Assembly (NCBI GenBank): GCA_030447505.1
Contig: JAUJOT010000001.1
Span: 186,001 to 250,000 of the forward strand
Source: Solirubrobacteraceae bacterium
GTDB taxonomy: Bacteria; Actinomycetota; Thermoleophilia; Solirubrobacterales; Solirubrobacteraceae
DNA: 64,000 nt
Direction of reading: 5' to 3'
Shown here: positions 27,556 through 35,490 of the stretch, piece after piece
How positions within the stretch are numbered: position 1 is the first letter of the stretch
How the letters are laid out: each line of letters begins with the position of its first letter
Program-made: the position numbers and the translations under genes
Notes under the pieces: model-generated
The model's input: the letters and a program-made list of their open reading frames with translations, nothing else
Database searches by the model: none
Told to the model about the DNA's origin: nothing

Positions 27556-27864
27556 CTACGCCCTGCGGACGACGTAGCCGCGCTCGGCGAGAACGATCAG
27601 ATCGTCCTCGAAGGCCTGAAAGTCACGGGCCTTGAGGTGCTCGAGCGGGACGCCTGTTGGTCCGTTGCGCCGCAGCCAGCCCCTGAGCGTCGTGGCGCCG
27701 ACCCGGTCGGCCGCCTCGGCCGTCAGCGCGAGCAGGATCTGCAGCTCGGGCCGGTGATCGAGCTCGTTGGTGATCACTGCGATCGGGTCGACGGCGAGCA
27801 CCTCGCACAGCTCGTCGTCGGAGAGGCCGAGCCGCTCCATGAGCGTGACCGCGGGTGAGTCCAT
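27556..27864 (-). CDS. small helix-turn-helix-like protein
   Basis: A 102-residue protein from the ATG at 27864 (TAGCCT box 8 bases upstream). LMERLGLSDDELCEVLAVD resembles the first helices of Xre/MbcA-type antitoxins, followed by PELQILLALTAEAADRVG and a C-terminal basic end. A toxin partner (RES or similar) is not adjacent, so this is only a shape resemblance. Function unknown. Confidence 0.65.
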   Translation of the reverse strand: MDSPAVTLMERLGLSDDELCEVLAVDPIAVITNELDHRPELQILLALTAEAADRVGATTLRGWLRRNGPTGVPLEHLKARDFQAFEDDLIVLAERGYVVRRA

Positions 27865-27909
27865 CGCGCCCGAGGCTACCCGCGCGCCCGTCGGCCGCAA
27901 GCGCCGGCG

Positions 27910-28050
27910 CTACAGCGCACGGATCAGCACGTTGACGATGATCGTCAACGCCACGGACAGCAGCAGCGACGTGACGAGGCAGCCGGGGGCGCATCCGAAG
28001 ACCTGCACCCGCCCGCCTCCAAACCGACGGCGTCCTCCTCCGAAGATCAT
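27910..28050 (-). CDS. 46-residue single-pass membrane protein
   Basis: From the ATG at 28050: a glycine/arginine-rich start (MIFGGGRRRFGGG), a CAPGC pair, then one membrane segment (LVTSLLLSVALTIIVNVLI). It is too short for routine gene calling, but the layout is that of a small actinobacterial membrane peptide. Upstream in-frame codons to 28191 look non-coding. Function unknown. Confidence 0.5.
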   Translation of the reverse strand: MIFGGGRRRFGGGRVQVFGCAPGCLVTSLLLSVALTIIVNVLIRAL

Positions 28051-28673
28051 CCGCCGGACGCGATCGATCGCCCGCTGTGCTGCGCGATTCCTGCAGGTCT
28101 TGCTGCCACGTGGCCTCCTCGGACGTATCGGGACGGGACGATCATCCGATCGGCCCGCTTCGACGACGGTGACACCGCCCGCGCCCGACATCCCCCCGCC
28201 GGTGTGGGCGCAAACGCGCCGCGGCGGCCAGTCGCCCTCGCTTCGACGGAGAGTCGCACCAGAAGCGCTGGTTCTGCTCCCGCCGGCCGCCCGCGCTGGG
28301 GTGCGGGACCCGGCATCCCCCCATCTCAGGACGGACGCGCAGTCCCCGCACCCGGATGACGGCCCGAGCTCAAGAGGCCGCCTATGGCTCAGTTACCCCT
28401 GGCCTGGCAGCGAAAACTCAAGCCGACCGCTACACCGGCTTCGGTTCTTCTATACGTGCTGACGCGCACGCCGCAAACGCGCAGACTTGCTCGACTCCGT
28501 CCGTGGCTTGCGCGCTTCGCCTCGTCGGTACGCTTGAGCATCGCGAGTCTCGATCTGCCCGGCGAGCATTCGGGACGAGAGGGAAGCGTGGGCCGCGCGG
28601 CGGATGCTTTTCGTTTCCTTCCTGCTTTTCGCGCGTGCCCGCACCCAGGAGGGAGGCGAGATGGAGGCTGGGA
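28051..28673. other. 623-base intergenic region upstream of the DUF2294 gene
   Basis: No convincing gene is seen. It contains short palindromes, for example AAGCCG/CGGCTT at 28420-28441. The last 80 bases form a pyrimidine-rich stretch (28606-28640), then AGGAGGGAGG 20 bases before the DUF2294 ATG. A structured leader is possible, but I match no known riboswitch class. Confidence 0.4.
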
Positions 28674-29111
28674 ATGCCCACCACGCAGACCGAGGCTTCG
28701 CCAAGCGGCTCGAAAGCCGCCGCGATCTCAAACCACGTCGTGCGCACGATGAGCGCGTACACCGGCCGCGGGCCGACGAAGGGGCGCACGTACATCAACG
28801 ACGACGTCGTCACCGTCGTGCTGAAGGACACCCTCACCAAGGGCGAGCGCAGCCTCGTCAGCGACGACCTCGACAAGCTCGTGCTGGAGATGCGCAAGGC
28901 CTTCCAGGGCACGATGCGCCACGACCTGATCGAGGGCATCGAGGAGATCCTGGGGCGCAAGGTCGAAGCGTTCATGAGCGACGACCACATCGATCCGGAT
29001 GTCGCGGTCGAGATCTTCCTGCTCGCGCCCGCCGACGCGGCACCGCAGGGCGACGGCGCTCGCGGTGCCGCGAAGACCCCGAGCGAAGCGATGGCCAGCG
29101 CCGACGCCTGA
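28674..29111 (+). CDS. DUF2294 family protein
   Basis: A 145-residue protein. The DUF2294 core is clear: GRGPTKGRTYINDDVV, LKDTLTKGERSLV, a long helix, then LGRKVEAFMSDDHIDPDVAV. The family is widespread but uncharacterised. The last 25 residues are a low-complexity tail. The ATG at 28674 gives a short linker of about 24 residues before the domain. It converges on prs and is isolated by a long upstream gap. Confidence 0.8.
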   Translation: MPTTQTEASPSGSKAAAISNHVVRTMSAYTGRGPTKGRTYINDDVVTVVLKDTLTKGERSLVSDDLDKLVLEMRKAFQGTMRHDLIEGIEEILGRKVEAFMSDDHIDPDVAVEIFLLAPADAAPQGDGARGAAKTPSEAMASADA

Positions 29112-29129
29112 GCGTCGTGTCGGCGGCTG

Positions 29130-29225
29130 TGACGCGAAACCGGTGCGAGCGCCACGCGGCGAGAGCGGCTTGCCATGCTCGTCGCGGCCGTTGGCGCCTC
29201 GCGACCATCTGACGCGAAACCGCTG
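29130..29225. repeat. direct repeats flanking a hairpin between DUF2294 gene and prs
   Basis: TGACGCGAAACCG-G-TG at 29130-29145 recurs as TGACGCGAAACCG-C-TG at 29210-29225, exactly 80 bases apart (15 of 16 identical). Between them 29146-29163 pairs with 29178-29201: CGCGGCGAG/CTCGTCGCG, then CGAGCGCCA/TGGCGCCTCG with small bulges. It could be a terminator pair or a small palindromic mobile element. Confidence 0.6.
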
Positions 29226-29242
29226 CTGATCACAGCAGTCGT

Positions 29243-30265
29243 CTAGAACAGCTGGTTCTCGCCGCCGAAGACGTCGCTGACCGAGCTGTCGCTGAAGATG
29301 CTGCGGATCGAGTCGGTCAGCAGGTCTGCGCAGGACAGGACCTTGATGTTGCCCGGCGCGCCGGCGCGCAGCGGGATCGTGTCGGTGACGACGATCTGCT
29401 CGATGCACGCGGCCTCGAGGTTCTCAAAGGCGTTGCCGCTCAGGACGGGATGCGTCGCCGTCGCATAGACGGCGCGGGCGCCGGCATCGAGGACCGTCTG
29501 GGTTGCGACCTTCAGCGTGCTCGCCGTGTCGATGATGTCGTCGACGATGACGGCGGTCTTGCCCTTCACGTCACCGATGACGTAGCCGATCTCGGCGACC
29601 TGCTGGGCCGGGCGCTCCTTGTCGAGGATCGCGAGGTCGGCGCCGAGCTTGGAGGCGAACTTCTTGTTGAGCTTGACGCGGCCGGCGTCGGGCGCGACGA
29701 CGACGAGGTCCTGCAGGCCGAGGTCGCGGAAGTACTGCGTGAGGATGAACAGGGCCGTCATGTGGTCGACCGGCTTGCGGAAGAACCCCTGGATCTGCCC
29801 GGCGTGGAGGTCCATCGTCAGCACGCGGTCGGCGCCCGCGCGCTCGAGTTGGCGCGCGACGAGGCGCGCCGAGATCGGCTCGCGCGGCGCCGACTTCTTG
29901 TCCTGGCGGCTGTAGCCGAACCACGGCGTCACGGCGATCACGCGGTGCGCGCTGGCGCCGACGGCGGCGTCGATCATGAGCATGAGCTCCATGAGCGCGT
30001 CGTTCGGCGTCAGCCCCGCCGCCGGATTGGCGCATGTCGGCTGGACGATGAAGACGTCCGCGCCTCGGACCGACTCGCCGTAGCGGCAGTAGACCTCGCC
30101 GTTCGTGAACGTCTTGAGCGTCACGGGCCCGGGCGTGATGCCGAGCTTGGCGGCGATCTTGGCTGCGAGATCGGGGTTCGCCCGCCCCGAGAACAGCATC
30201 AGGTTCTTGTCGTAGCCGAGCTCGAGGCGCGTCGAGGGCGCGGGCTGCGTCTGCACCGTGCTCAT
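29243..30265 (-). CDS. prs: ribose-phosphate pyrophosphokinase (PRPP synthetase)
   Basis: A 340-residue class I enzyme that transfers pyrophosphate from ATP to ribose-5-phosphate to make PRPP for nucleotides, His and Trp. It shows RQDKKSAPREPISARLVA (ATP flexible loop), the MDLHAGQIQGFF metal site, VVVAPDAGRVK and the PRPP loop VIVDDIIDTASTL. A 20-residue N-terminal extension is present. TAAACT lies 8 bases upstream of the ATG. It follows glmU by 48 bases, the Bacillus gcaD-prs order. Confidence 0.96.
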   Translation of the reverse strand: MSTVQTQPAPSTRLELGYDKNLMLFSGRANPDLAAKIAAKLGITPGPVTLKTFTNGEVYCRYGESVRGADVFIVQPTCANPAAGLTPNDALMELMLMIDAAVGASAHRVIAVTPWFGYSRQDKKSAPREPISARLVARQLERAGADRVLTMDLHAGQIQGFFRKPVDHMTALFILTQYFRDLGLQDLVVVAPDAGRVKLNKKFASKLGADLAILDKERPAQQVAEIGYVIGDVKGKTAVIVDDIIDTASTLKVATQTVLDAGARAVYATATHPVLSGNAFENLEAACIEQIVVTDTIPLRAGAPGNIKVLSCADLLTDSIRSIFSDSSVSDVFGGENQLF

Positions 30266-30273
30266 CTGCCGCG

Positions 30274-30279
30274 AGTTTA
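30274..30279 (-). promoter_or_regulatory. -10 box of prs
   Basis: TAAACT on the minus strand, with 8 bases to the ATG. Confidence 0.5.
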
Positions 30280-30313
30280 CGGCCTGTTCCGGCAGGAACT
30301 CCGTGCGACGCCG

Positions 30314-31693
30314 TCAGCGCGCGTCCCGCCGCTTGCGGTCGGCGTAGCCCTCGATGTTCGTCTGGCGCTCGCGCGCGATTCCCAGCGCGCCCGGTGGGAC
30401 GTTCTTCGTGATCGCCGAGTTCGCGGCCGTGTAGGCGTCGTCACCGAGGGTCACGGGTGCGATCAGCGTCGTGTCGACGCTCGTGTGGACGCGGTCGCCG
30501 ATCGTCGTGCGGTGCTTGTTGACGCCGTCGTAGTTGGCGGTGATCGTCGCGGCGCCGAGGTTCGTGTCCTCGCCGATCTCGGCATCGCCGATGTAGGAGA
30601 GGTGCGGGACCTTCGACCCCCGCCCGACGTCGGAGTTCTTGATCTCGACGAAGGTGCCGGCCTTCGAGCGCTCCCGCATGACGGTGCCGGGCCGCAGGTA
30701 CGCGAATGGACCGATCGTCGACCTGGACTCGATCTCGGCCCTGACGACGTACGAGTGCGGGATCGTGACCCCGTCGTGCAGCGTGGCGTCGATCAGGGTC
30801 GTCAGCGGGCCGATCGTGCAGTCGCGGCCGATCGTGGTGTCGCCGCGCAGGAACGAGCTGGGCTCGACGACCGTGTCCTCGCCGATCTGGACGGTGACGT
30901 CGATCAGGGTCGAGGCGGGATCGACGATCGTGACGCCGGCGCGGCCGTGGGCGTCGTGGATGCGCGCCTGGGCGATCGCGCGAACCTGGGCGAGCTGGAC
31001 GCGGTCGTTGACGCCGAGCGCTTCGTCTGCGTCCTCGAGCAGATGGGCCTTGACGGTCAGACCGTTGTCTCTGAGCGCGGGCAGGACGTCGGGCAGGTAG
31101 AGCTCCGCCTGGGCGTTGTCGGACGTCAGAGCTTCGAGTGCGACGAGCAACGCGGCCCCGTCGAAGGCGAGGATCGAGCTGTTGACCTCGTTGATCTGCA
31201 GCTGCTCGGGGGTCGCGTCGCCGGCGCTCTTCGTCTCCACGACGCGCTCGACGCCGCCGTCTGCGTCGCGCACGACACGCCCGTAGCCGGTCGGGTCGGC
31301 GAGGATCATCGTTGCCATCGTCGCGGCGGCCTCGGCGCGCTCGTGAACCTCCACGAGCTGCGCGATCGCCTGCGCCGTGACGAGCGGAGCGTCGCCCGGG
31401 AGCACGACCACGGTGACGTCGGCGTCGATCTCAGCGGCGGCGGCCTGGACGGCGCCGCCGGTGCCGTTCGGCTGCGGCTGGACGACCGTCGACACGCCTT
31501 CGGGGAGGTGCGCCTGCAGCGTGTTCGCCGGCGAGTCGACGACGGTGACCCTGGTCGCCCCAGCCGCGATCGCCGCAGCGATCGGCCAGCCGACGAGCGG
31601 ACGCCCGCACAGCGGATGCAGCATCTTCGGAAGCTGCGAGCGCATCCGCGTGCCCTGGCCGGCGGCGAGGATGACGGCGGTGAGGGCTGCCAT
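30314..31693 (-). CDS. glmU: bifunctional UDP-N-acetylglucosamine pyrophosphorylase / glucosamine-1-phosphate acetyltransferase
   Basis: A 459-residue GlmU that makes UDP-GlcNAc for peptidoglycan and mycothiol. The N-terminal nucleotidyltransferase domain begins AVILAAGQGTRMRSQLPK. From about residue 245 a left-handed beta helix of hexapeptide repeats forms the acetyltransferase, with SYIGDAEIGEDTNLGAATIT and the C-terminal NVPPGALGIARERQ. The length is normal. TAGGAT lies 6 bases upstream of the ATG. Confidence 0.96.
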   Translation of the reverse strand: MAALTAVILAAGQGTRMRSQLPKMLHPLCGRPLVGWPIAAAIAAGATRVTVVDSPANTLQAHLPEGVSTVVQPQPNGTGGAVQAAAAEIDADVTVVVLPGDAPLVTAQAIAQLVEVHERAEAAATMATMILADPTGYGRVVRDADGGVERVVETKSAGDATPEQLQINEVNSSILAFDGAALLVALEALTSDNAQAELYLPDVLPALRDNGLTVKAHLLEDADEALGVNDRVQLAQVRAIAQARIHDAHGRAGVTIVDPASTLIDVTVQIGEDTVVEPSSFLRGDTTIGRDCTIGPLTTLIDATLHDGVTIPHSYVVRAEIESRSTIGPFAYLRPGTVMRERSKAGTFVEIKNSDVGRGSKVPHLSYIGDAEIGEDTNLGAATITANYDGVNKHRTTIGDRVHTSVDTTLIAPVTLGDDAYTAANSAITKNVPPGALGIARERQTNIEGYADRKRRDAR

Positions 31694-31739
31694 GGGATGA
31701 TCCTAGGGCGGCCGGTCGGCGTAGGCTTGAGGTTGCCAC

Positions 31740-31812
31740 TGGGGAGTGGTGTAACCGGCGAGCACGCGTGGTTTTGGTCCACGAGGATCGGGTTCGAATC
31801 CTGGCTCCCCAG
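31740..31812 (+). tRNA. tRNA-Gln (TTG)
   Basis: A 73-base cloverleaf: acceptor TGGGGAG/CTCCCCA with discriminator G, anticodon stem CGTGG/CCACG enclosing TTTTGGT (anticodon TTG), and T arm GGGTTCGAATCCT. The TAGGCT box ends 12 bases upstream. It lies between glmU and an ABC permease remnant. Confidence 0.95.
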
Positions 31813-31823
31813 CTCGCCGCGCA

Positions 31824-32177
31824 CTATGCCGCCCGCCGGACGCGCCACGCCTCGCGGATCCGCAGCGGCTTGCCCATCCGCAGCACGCCACCCTCGTAGA
31901 TGCGTGCGGCGAGCGGCACGAGCGCAGCGATCGCGAGCGCGAGCAGGCCAAGCGACGCCGCGATCTCGGCGCTGCCCACCTCCCCCACCGCTACGCGCAG
32001 GGGCATGACGATCGGCGAGGACAGCGGCACGAGCGAAGCGACGACGGCGAGCGGCGAGTCCGGCGCGTCGAGCGCCGGGAACGCGACGAGATAGCACGCG
32101 ACGAGCACGACCGTGACCGGGGCTGCTCGACGCGCCGCTCGCCGACGCGCGCCACGCTCGCGGCGGAGCCCGGGCAC
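31824..32177 (-). pseudogene. C-terminal remnant of an ABC-2 type transporter permease
   Basis: About 95 residues match the last membrane segments of NatB-like ABC-2 permeases: SLVPLSSPIVMPLRVAVGEV, a hydrophobic helix, LAARIYEGGVLRMGKPLRIR and EAWR at the end. A full permease has about 380-420 residues, and nothing upstream in any frame supplies the rest or an ATPase. The first 20 codons are low complexity. It is a truncated gene left beside tRNA-Gln. Confidence 0.65.
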
Positions 32178-32232
32178 GACGCGAAGGGCTGGCTGCGACG
32201 CCGCGAAGCCGGGCGGCAGCGGCGCAGCCTCG

Positions 32233-33027
32233 TCAGTCGAAGCGGAAGAACGTCCCGACAGGCTCGAGCTTGTCGGCCTCGATCTTCGGGACCGCCGCGG
32301 CGAGCGTGCTGGCGAACGTCTCGCCGCTGGCGCCGATCAGGCGGATCAGCTCCTCGACCGGCGTCGCCTCGGCCTTGACGCCGTTGGCGTAGTCGGTCGC
32401 GTAGCCGATCAGCGCGTACGGGATCTCGGCCTCCCCCGCGAGCACCGTCTCCGGCCCCGCCGTCTGGCTGACGACGGTGACGCCGCAGTTCTGCAGCATC
32501 CTGATCTCGGTCTTCGTGTTGAAGCGCGGCCCGTCGACGTGGCCGTAGCAGCCGCCGTCGACCGCGTAGTTGCCGGCTTCCTCGGCGCCCGCCAGCAGCG
32601 CCTCGCGCAGGTGCTGCGAGAACGGGCGCTCGTAGATCCAGTGCCCGCGGCCCTTCTCCCCCGGCTCGGTGAAGAGCGTGCAGATCTCGCCACCGGGCAG
32701 GCGGTTGGTGAGGAAGTGCAGGTCGTCGAATACGACCAGGCTGCCGAGCGACAGGCTTGCGTCGAGCGCGCCGCAGACCGTGACGGACAGGATCGCCTCG
32801 GCGCCGCACTCCTTCAGCGCGGCGATGTTCGCCTGGTGGGTGACCTGGCTGGACAGCAGCTCGTGGCCGGGCCGGTGGCGCGAGATGTGCAGCACGTCGA
32901 CGCCGACGAAGCGGCCGGTCGTGACCGGTGCGGAGCCGAAGCGCGTCTGCACGAGCTCGGGCTCGTCGTCGGACTCGATCCCCGGCAGCGCGTAGGTTCC
33001 CGATCCCGTGAGGATTCCGATCCGCAT
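32233..33027 (-). CDS. S-methyl-5'-thioadenosine / 6-oxopurine nucleoside phosphorylase
   Basis: A 264-residue PNP/MTAP-fold phosphorylase that splits a purine nucleoside with phosphate in purine or methylthioadenosine salvage. It shows ISRHRPGHELLSSQVTHQAN (phosphate and ribose region), SVTVCGALDASLSLGSLVV and DGPRFNTKTEIRM, the MTAP signature region. Specificity for methylthioadenosine, methylthioinosine or inosine cannot be told. TACGAT lies 9 bases upstream of the ATG. Confidence 0.88.
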   Translation of the reverse strand: MRIGILTGSGTYALPGIESDDEPELVQTRFGSAPVTTGRFVGVDVLHISRHRPGHELLSSQVTHQANIAALKECGAEAILSVTVCGALDASLSLGSLVVFDDLHFLTNRLPGGEICTLFTEPGEKGRGHWIYERPFSQHLREALLAGAEEAGNYAVDGGCYGHVDGPRFNTKTEIRMLQNCGVTVVSQTAGPETVLAGEAEIPYALIGYATDYANGVKAEATPVEELIRLIGASGETFASTLAAAVPKIEADKLEPVGTFFRFD

Positions 33028-33085
33028 CAGCGCGGGATCGTAGTTCGTCGGACGGCGCGCGGGCCTTCTCGTCCGGCGAGGCGGG

Positions 33086-34309
33086 CTACCGGCTCGGGAC
33101 GCGGCCGGCGCCCGTTCCGGGCTCCGTCGCGGGGCCGCCCGGCGCCGCGACGCCGAGCACGCGCATCGCCTTCAGCCCCAGCGAGAGCTTCTCGCGGCCG
33201 TCGGTCGAGCCGACGTCGAGCCCCGACAGCTCGCGCACGCGCTCGAGCCGGTAGCGGATCGTGTGCCGGTGCGTGAAGAGCTTCTGGGCGGTCCCGGCGA
33301 CGTTGCCGTCGTTGTCGAGAAACGCCTCGACGGTCCGCAAGAGGTCGGTCTCGTACTGCTCGTCGTAGGCGACCAGCGGCTCGACCGTCTCCGCGTAGAA
33401 GCGCTGCAGCTCGGCCGGATCCTCGCTCATCGCCGACAGCAGCAGGCGGTAGGCGCCGGTCTGCTCGAACGCCAGCAGCGGGCGCTCCTCGTCGCCCTCG
33501 GCGACGTTGACGGCCAGCAGCGCCTCGTTGGCCGCACGGTGCAGGTCCAGCGGATCCACCGCGACGCGGCTGCGCCCGATCGCGAACGTGGTGCCGGGCA
33601 GGCCGGCCTGCAACTCGCGCAGGACGCCCTCGGCGGCGCGCTTGGCGATCACGTCGTCGCCGCCGGGCACGAGGACGACGACCTCGGCGGCCTGCGAGTC
33701 GCGCTCGGCAGGCGCGGCGATCGCCGTCGGCACGACCGCACGCGCGCCGCGCTCGGCGGTCGCGAGGACGCGCGCGCGCCAGCCCTCCTCGGCCGCCGCG
33801 TGAGCACGGACGCGGGCGACGAGGACGCTTCCGCCGCTCAGCAGATCGATGCCGAGGTCGGTCCCGCGCGAGACGATGTCCTCGCTCTCGAGCAGGTCGC
33901 GGGTGAGGATCGTGCGCAGAAGCGCGGCGCTGGCCTCCTGCGAGGCGCGCGCCGGGGCACGCACGCGCTCGACCTCGGAGGCGACGAGCGTCGTCACCAG
34001 CCGGACAAGCGCCGCGCCGGGCTGCGAGCGCGCCCGCATCCGCAGCTGCCCGACGGGTGAGTCCGCGACACGCAGCTCGATCGTCTCGACGCCGGCGGCG
34101 CCGGCGAGCAGCGAGCGCTCGTCGGCCGGCGAGCGCGCCGCGACGGCGAGCACGGAGCCCGTGCGGTCCAGCAGGACGAGGCTCGCCTCGAGGGCGCGTG
34201 CGGCGGCGCGCACGACATCGGGCAGCCCGGCGCCGCACTCGACCGCCTCTGTGATCGCATCCAGCGCAGCAAGATCGATTCCCATCGAGCGTTCGGCGGA
34301 GGTCGCCAT
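33086..34309 (-). CDS. PucR-family transcriptional regulator
   Basis: A 407-residue protein. An N-terminal GAF/PucR sensor-like region (about 1-120) is followed by a GGDEF-like fold and the C-terminal PucR helix-turn-helix (about 330-390: VEAFLDNDGNVAGTAQKLFT, HTIRYRLERVRELSGLD). Members control purine catabolism and other pathways. The neighbouring purine phosphorylase is a possible target. TAGCGT lies 7 bases upstream of the ATG. Confidence 0.88.
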   Translation of the reverse strand: MATSAERSMGIDLAALDAITEAVECGAGLPDVVRAAARALEASLVLLDRTGSVLAVAARSPADERSLLAGAAGVETIELRVADSPVGQLRMRARSQPGAALVRLVTTLVASEVERVRAPARASQEASAALLRTILTRDLLESEDIVSRGTDLGIDLLSGGSVLVARVRAHAAAEEGWRARVLATAERGARAVVPTAIAAPAERDSQAAEVVVLVPGGDDVIAKRAAEGVLRELQAGLPGTTFAIGRSRVAVDPLDLHRAANEALLAVNVAEGDEERPLLAFEQTGAYRLLLSAMSEDPAELQRFYAETVEPLVAYDEQYETDLLRTVEAFLDNDGNVAGTAQKLFTHRHTIRYRLERVRELSGLDVGSTDGREKLSLGLKAMRVLGVAAPGGPATEPGTGAGRVPSR

Positions 34310-34319
34310 CGCTCACACG

Positions 34320-34544
34320 CTACGCAGCGATGCGATCCCAGTAGTACGCGATCGCCGCTCCTCCAGCTGCGCCGAGGAGAACGAGGGCGGCGAGGACGTA
34401 CAGGCTGAGGAAGGCCGCCGCCGCCCGCTCCCACGTCCTGCTGTAGGCGCTGCAGGCCGGCCAGGCGATGAACCAGACGAACGCGACGAGCGCCAGCGCG
34501 CCACACGTAGCGCCGATCAGGATCGTGGCTCCTGCGTTCGTCAT
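34320..34544 (-). CDS. small two-helix membrane protein
   Basis: A 74-residue protein from the ATG at 34544 with two membrane segments, ILIGATCGALALVAFVWFIA and LSLYVLAALVLLGAAGGAAI, joined by a short polar loop. No family is recognised. It lies between ispE and the PucR gene, 10 bases before PucR, so it may be in one transcript with it. Confidence 0.6.
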   Translation of the reverse strand: MTNAGATILIGATCGALALVAFVWFIAWPACSAYSRTWERAAAAFLSLYVLAALVLLGAAGGAAIAYYWDRIAA

Positions 34545-34602
34545 GGCACCGGATTGTGCCGTAGTCACAGGACGCGCGGCGCCCGGCCCGCTCGGCGTCG
34601 CT

Positions 34603-35490
34603 TCAGCGCGATCGGAACGGCCCGGACGGACGCGCGAGCACCGGCGCCGGCATCGCGCCCTCGGCCGCGATCGACTCGCAGACGCGCGCGGCGCGCTCGG
34701 CGTGGCCCGACTCCGCGAAGACGCCGAGCACTGTCGGGCCCGAGCCGGAGACGAGCGCGTGATCGGCGCCCGCCGCGAGCACGGCCTCGAGCGCCGCGTC
34801 GATCTGCGGGCACAGCGAGCGAGCGGCGTCCTGCAGGTCGTTGTGGAGGTGCTCGAGGATCGTCTCGGCCGACAGCGCCGCCTGCATCCGCGTCAGTGAG
34901 CGGGCCAGGTCGAGCGTGTCGCGCGCGAGCCCGAGCCGGTCGGCCTCGGCGTAGACGTCGGCGGTCGACAGCCGGGCGTCGACCGGCAGCACGACGACGC
35001 TGTAGGGAAGGCTCATGTTCAGGGGACGCAGCCGGCTGCCCTCGCCGGTGGCCAGCACGAGGCCGCCGTCGACCTGACTTGCGACGTCGGAGCCGAGCGT
35101 CGCTGCGATCTCCTCCAGCAGCCGCCGGTCGGCCAGCCCGGAGGCCTCGCCGGCGAGCCGCAGCGTCGCGGCGGCGTCGGCCGAGCCGCCGCCCATCCCG
35201 CCGGCGACGGGGATCCGCTTGTCGATCTCCAGGCGCACGGGCGGCCCGTCCCAGCCCGTCATCTCGCGGAAGGCGCGCAGCGCCGCGGCGGCGAGGTTCG
35301 GGCCTTCGACGCCGGCGCAGAGCACCTCGTCGACGACGACGCCCGGGGGATCGGTCTCCATCCGCACGTCGTCGCAGAGCGTCAGCGAATCCATCAGCGT
35401 CACGAGCTCGTGGCGCCCGTCGGCGCGCTGGGGCCCGACGAACAGGCAGAGGTTGATCTTCGCCCGGGCCTCGGTCTTCAGGACGGTCAT
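34603..35490 (-). CDS. ispE: 4-diphosphocytidyl-2-C-methyl-D-erythritol kinase
   Basis: A 295-residue GHMP kinase of the MEP isoprenoid pathway. It shows the N-terminal AKINLCLFVG, the phosphate loop PVAGGMGGGSADAAATL near residue 95 and the C-terminal ALVSGSGPTVLGVF. The ATG overlaps the rsmA stop (ATGA), as in the ksgA-ispE arrangement of many Gram-positive bacteria. Confidence 0.95.
   Translation of the reverse strand: MTVLKTEARAKINLCLFVGPQRADGRHELVTLMDSLTLCDDVRMETDPPGVVVDEVLCAGVEGPNLAAAALRAFREMTGWDGPPVRLEIDKRIPVAGGMGGGSADAAATLRLAGEASGLADRRLLEEIAATLGSDVASQVDGGLVLATGEGSRLRPLNMSLPYSVVVLPVDARLSTADVYAEADRLGLARDTLDLARSLTRMQAALSAETILEHLHNDLQDAARSLCPQIDAALEAVLAAGADHALVSGSGPTVLGVFAESGHAERAARVCESIAAEGAMPAPVLARPSGPFRSR

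Noticed and set aside
27556-27864. Toxin-antitoxin pair with the small HTH-like protein
   Set aside because: No toxin-sized gene with a RES, PIN or similar motif is adjacent on the same strand.
28380-28673. Known riboswitch upstream of the DUF2294 gene
   Set aside because: I compared it by eye with the cobalamin, ydaO, guanidine and THF consensus elements and found no match, so only an unexplained gap is reported.
29450-32008. 852-codon open frame on the plus strand opposite prs and glmU
   Set aside because: It is antisense to two certain enzymes and made of Arg/Asp/Val-rich sequence with no domain; GC-rich third positions keep the opposite frame open.
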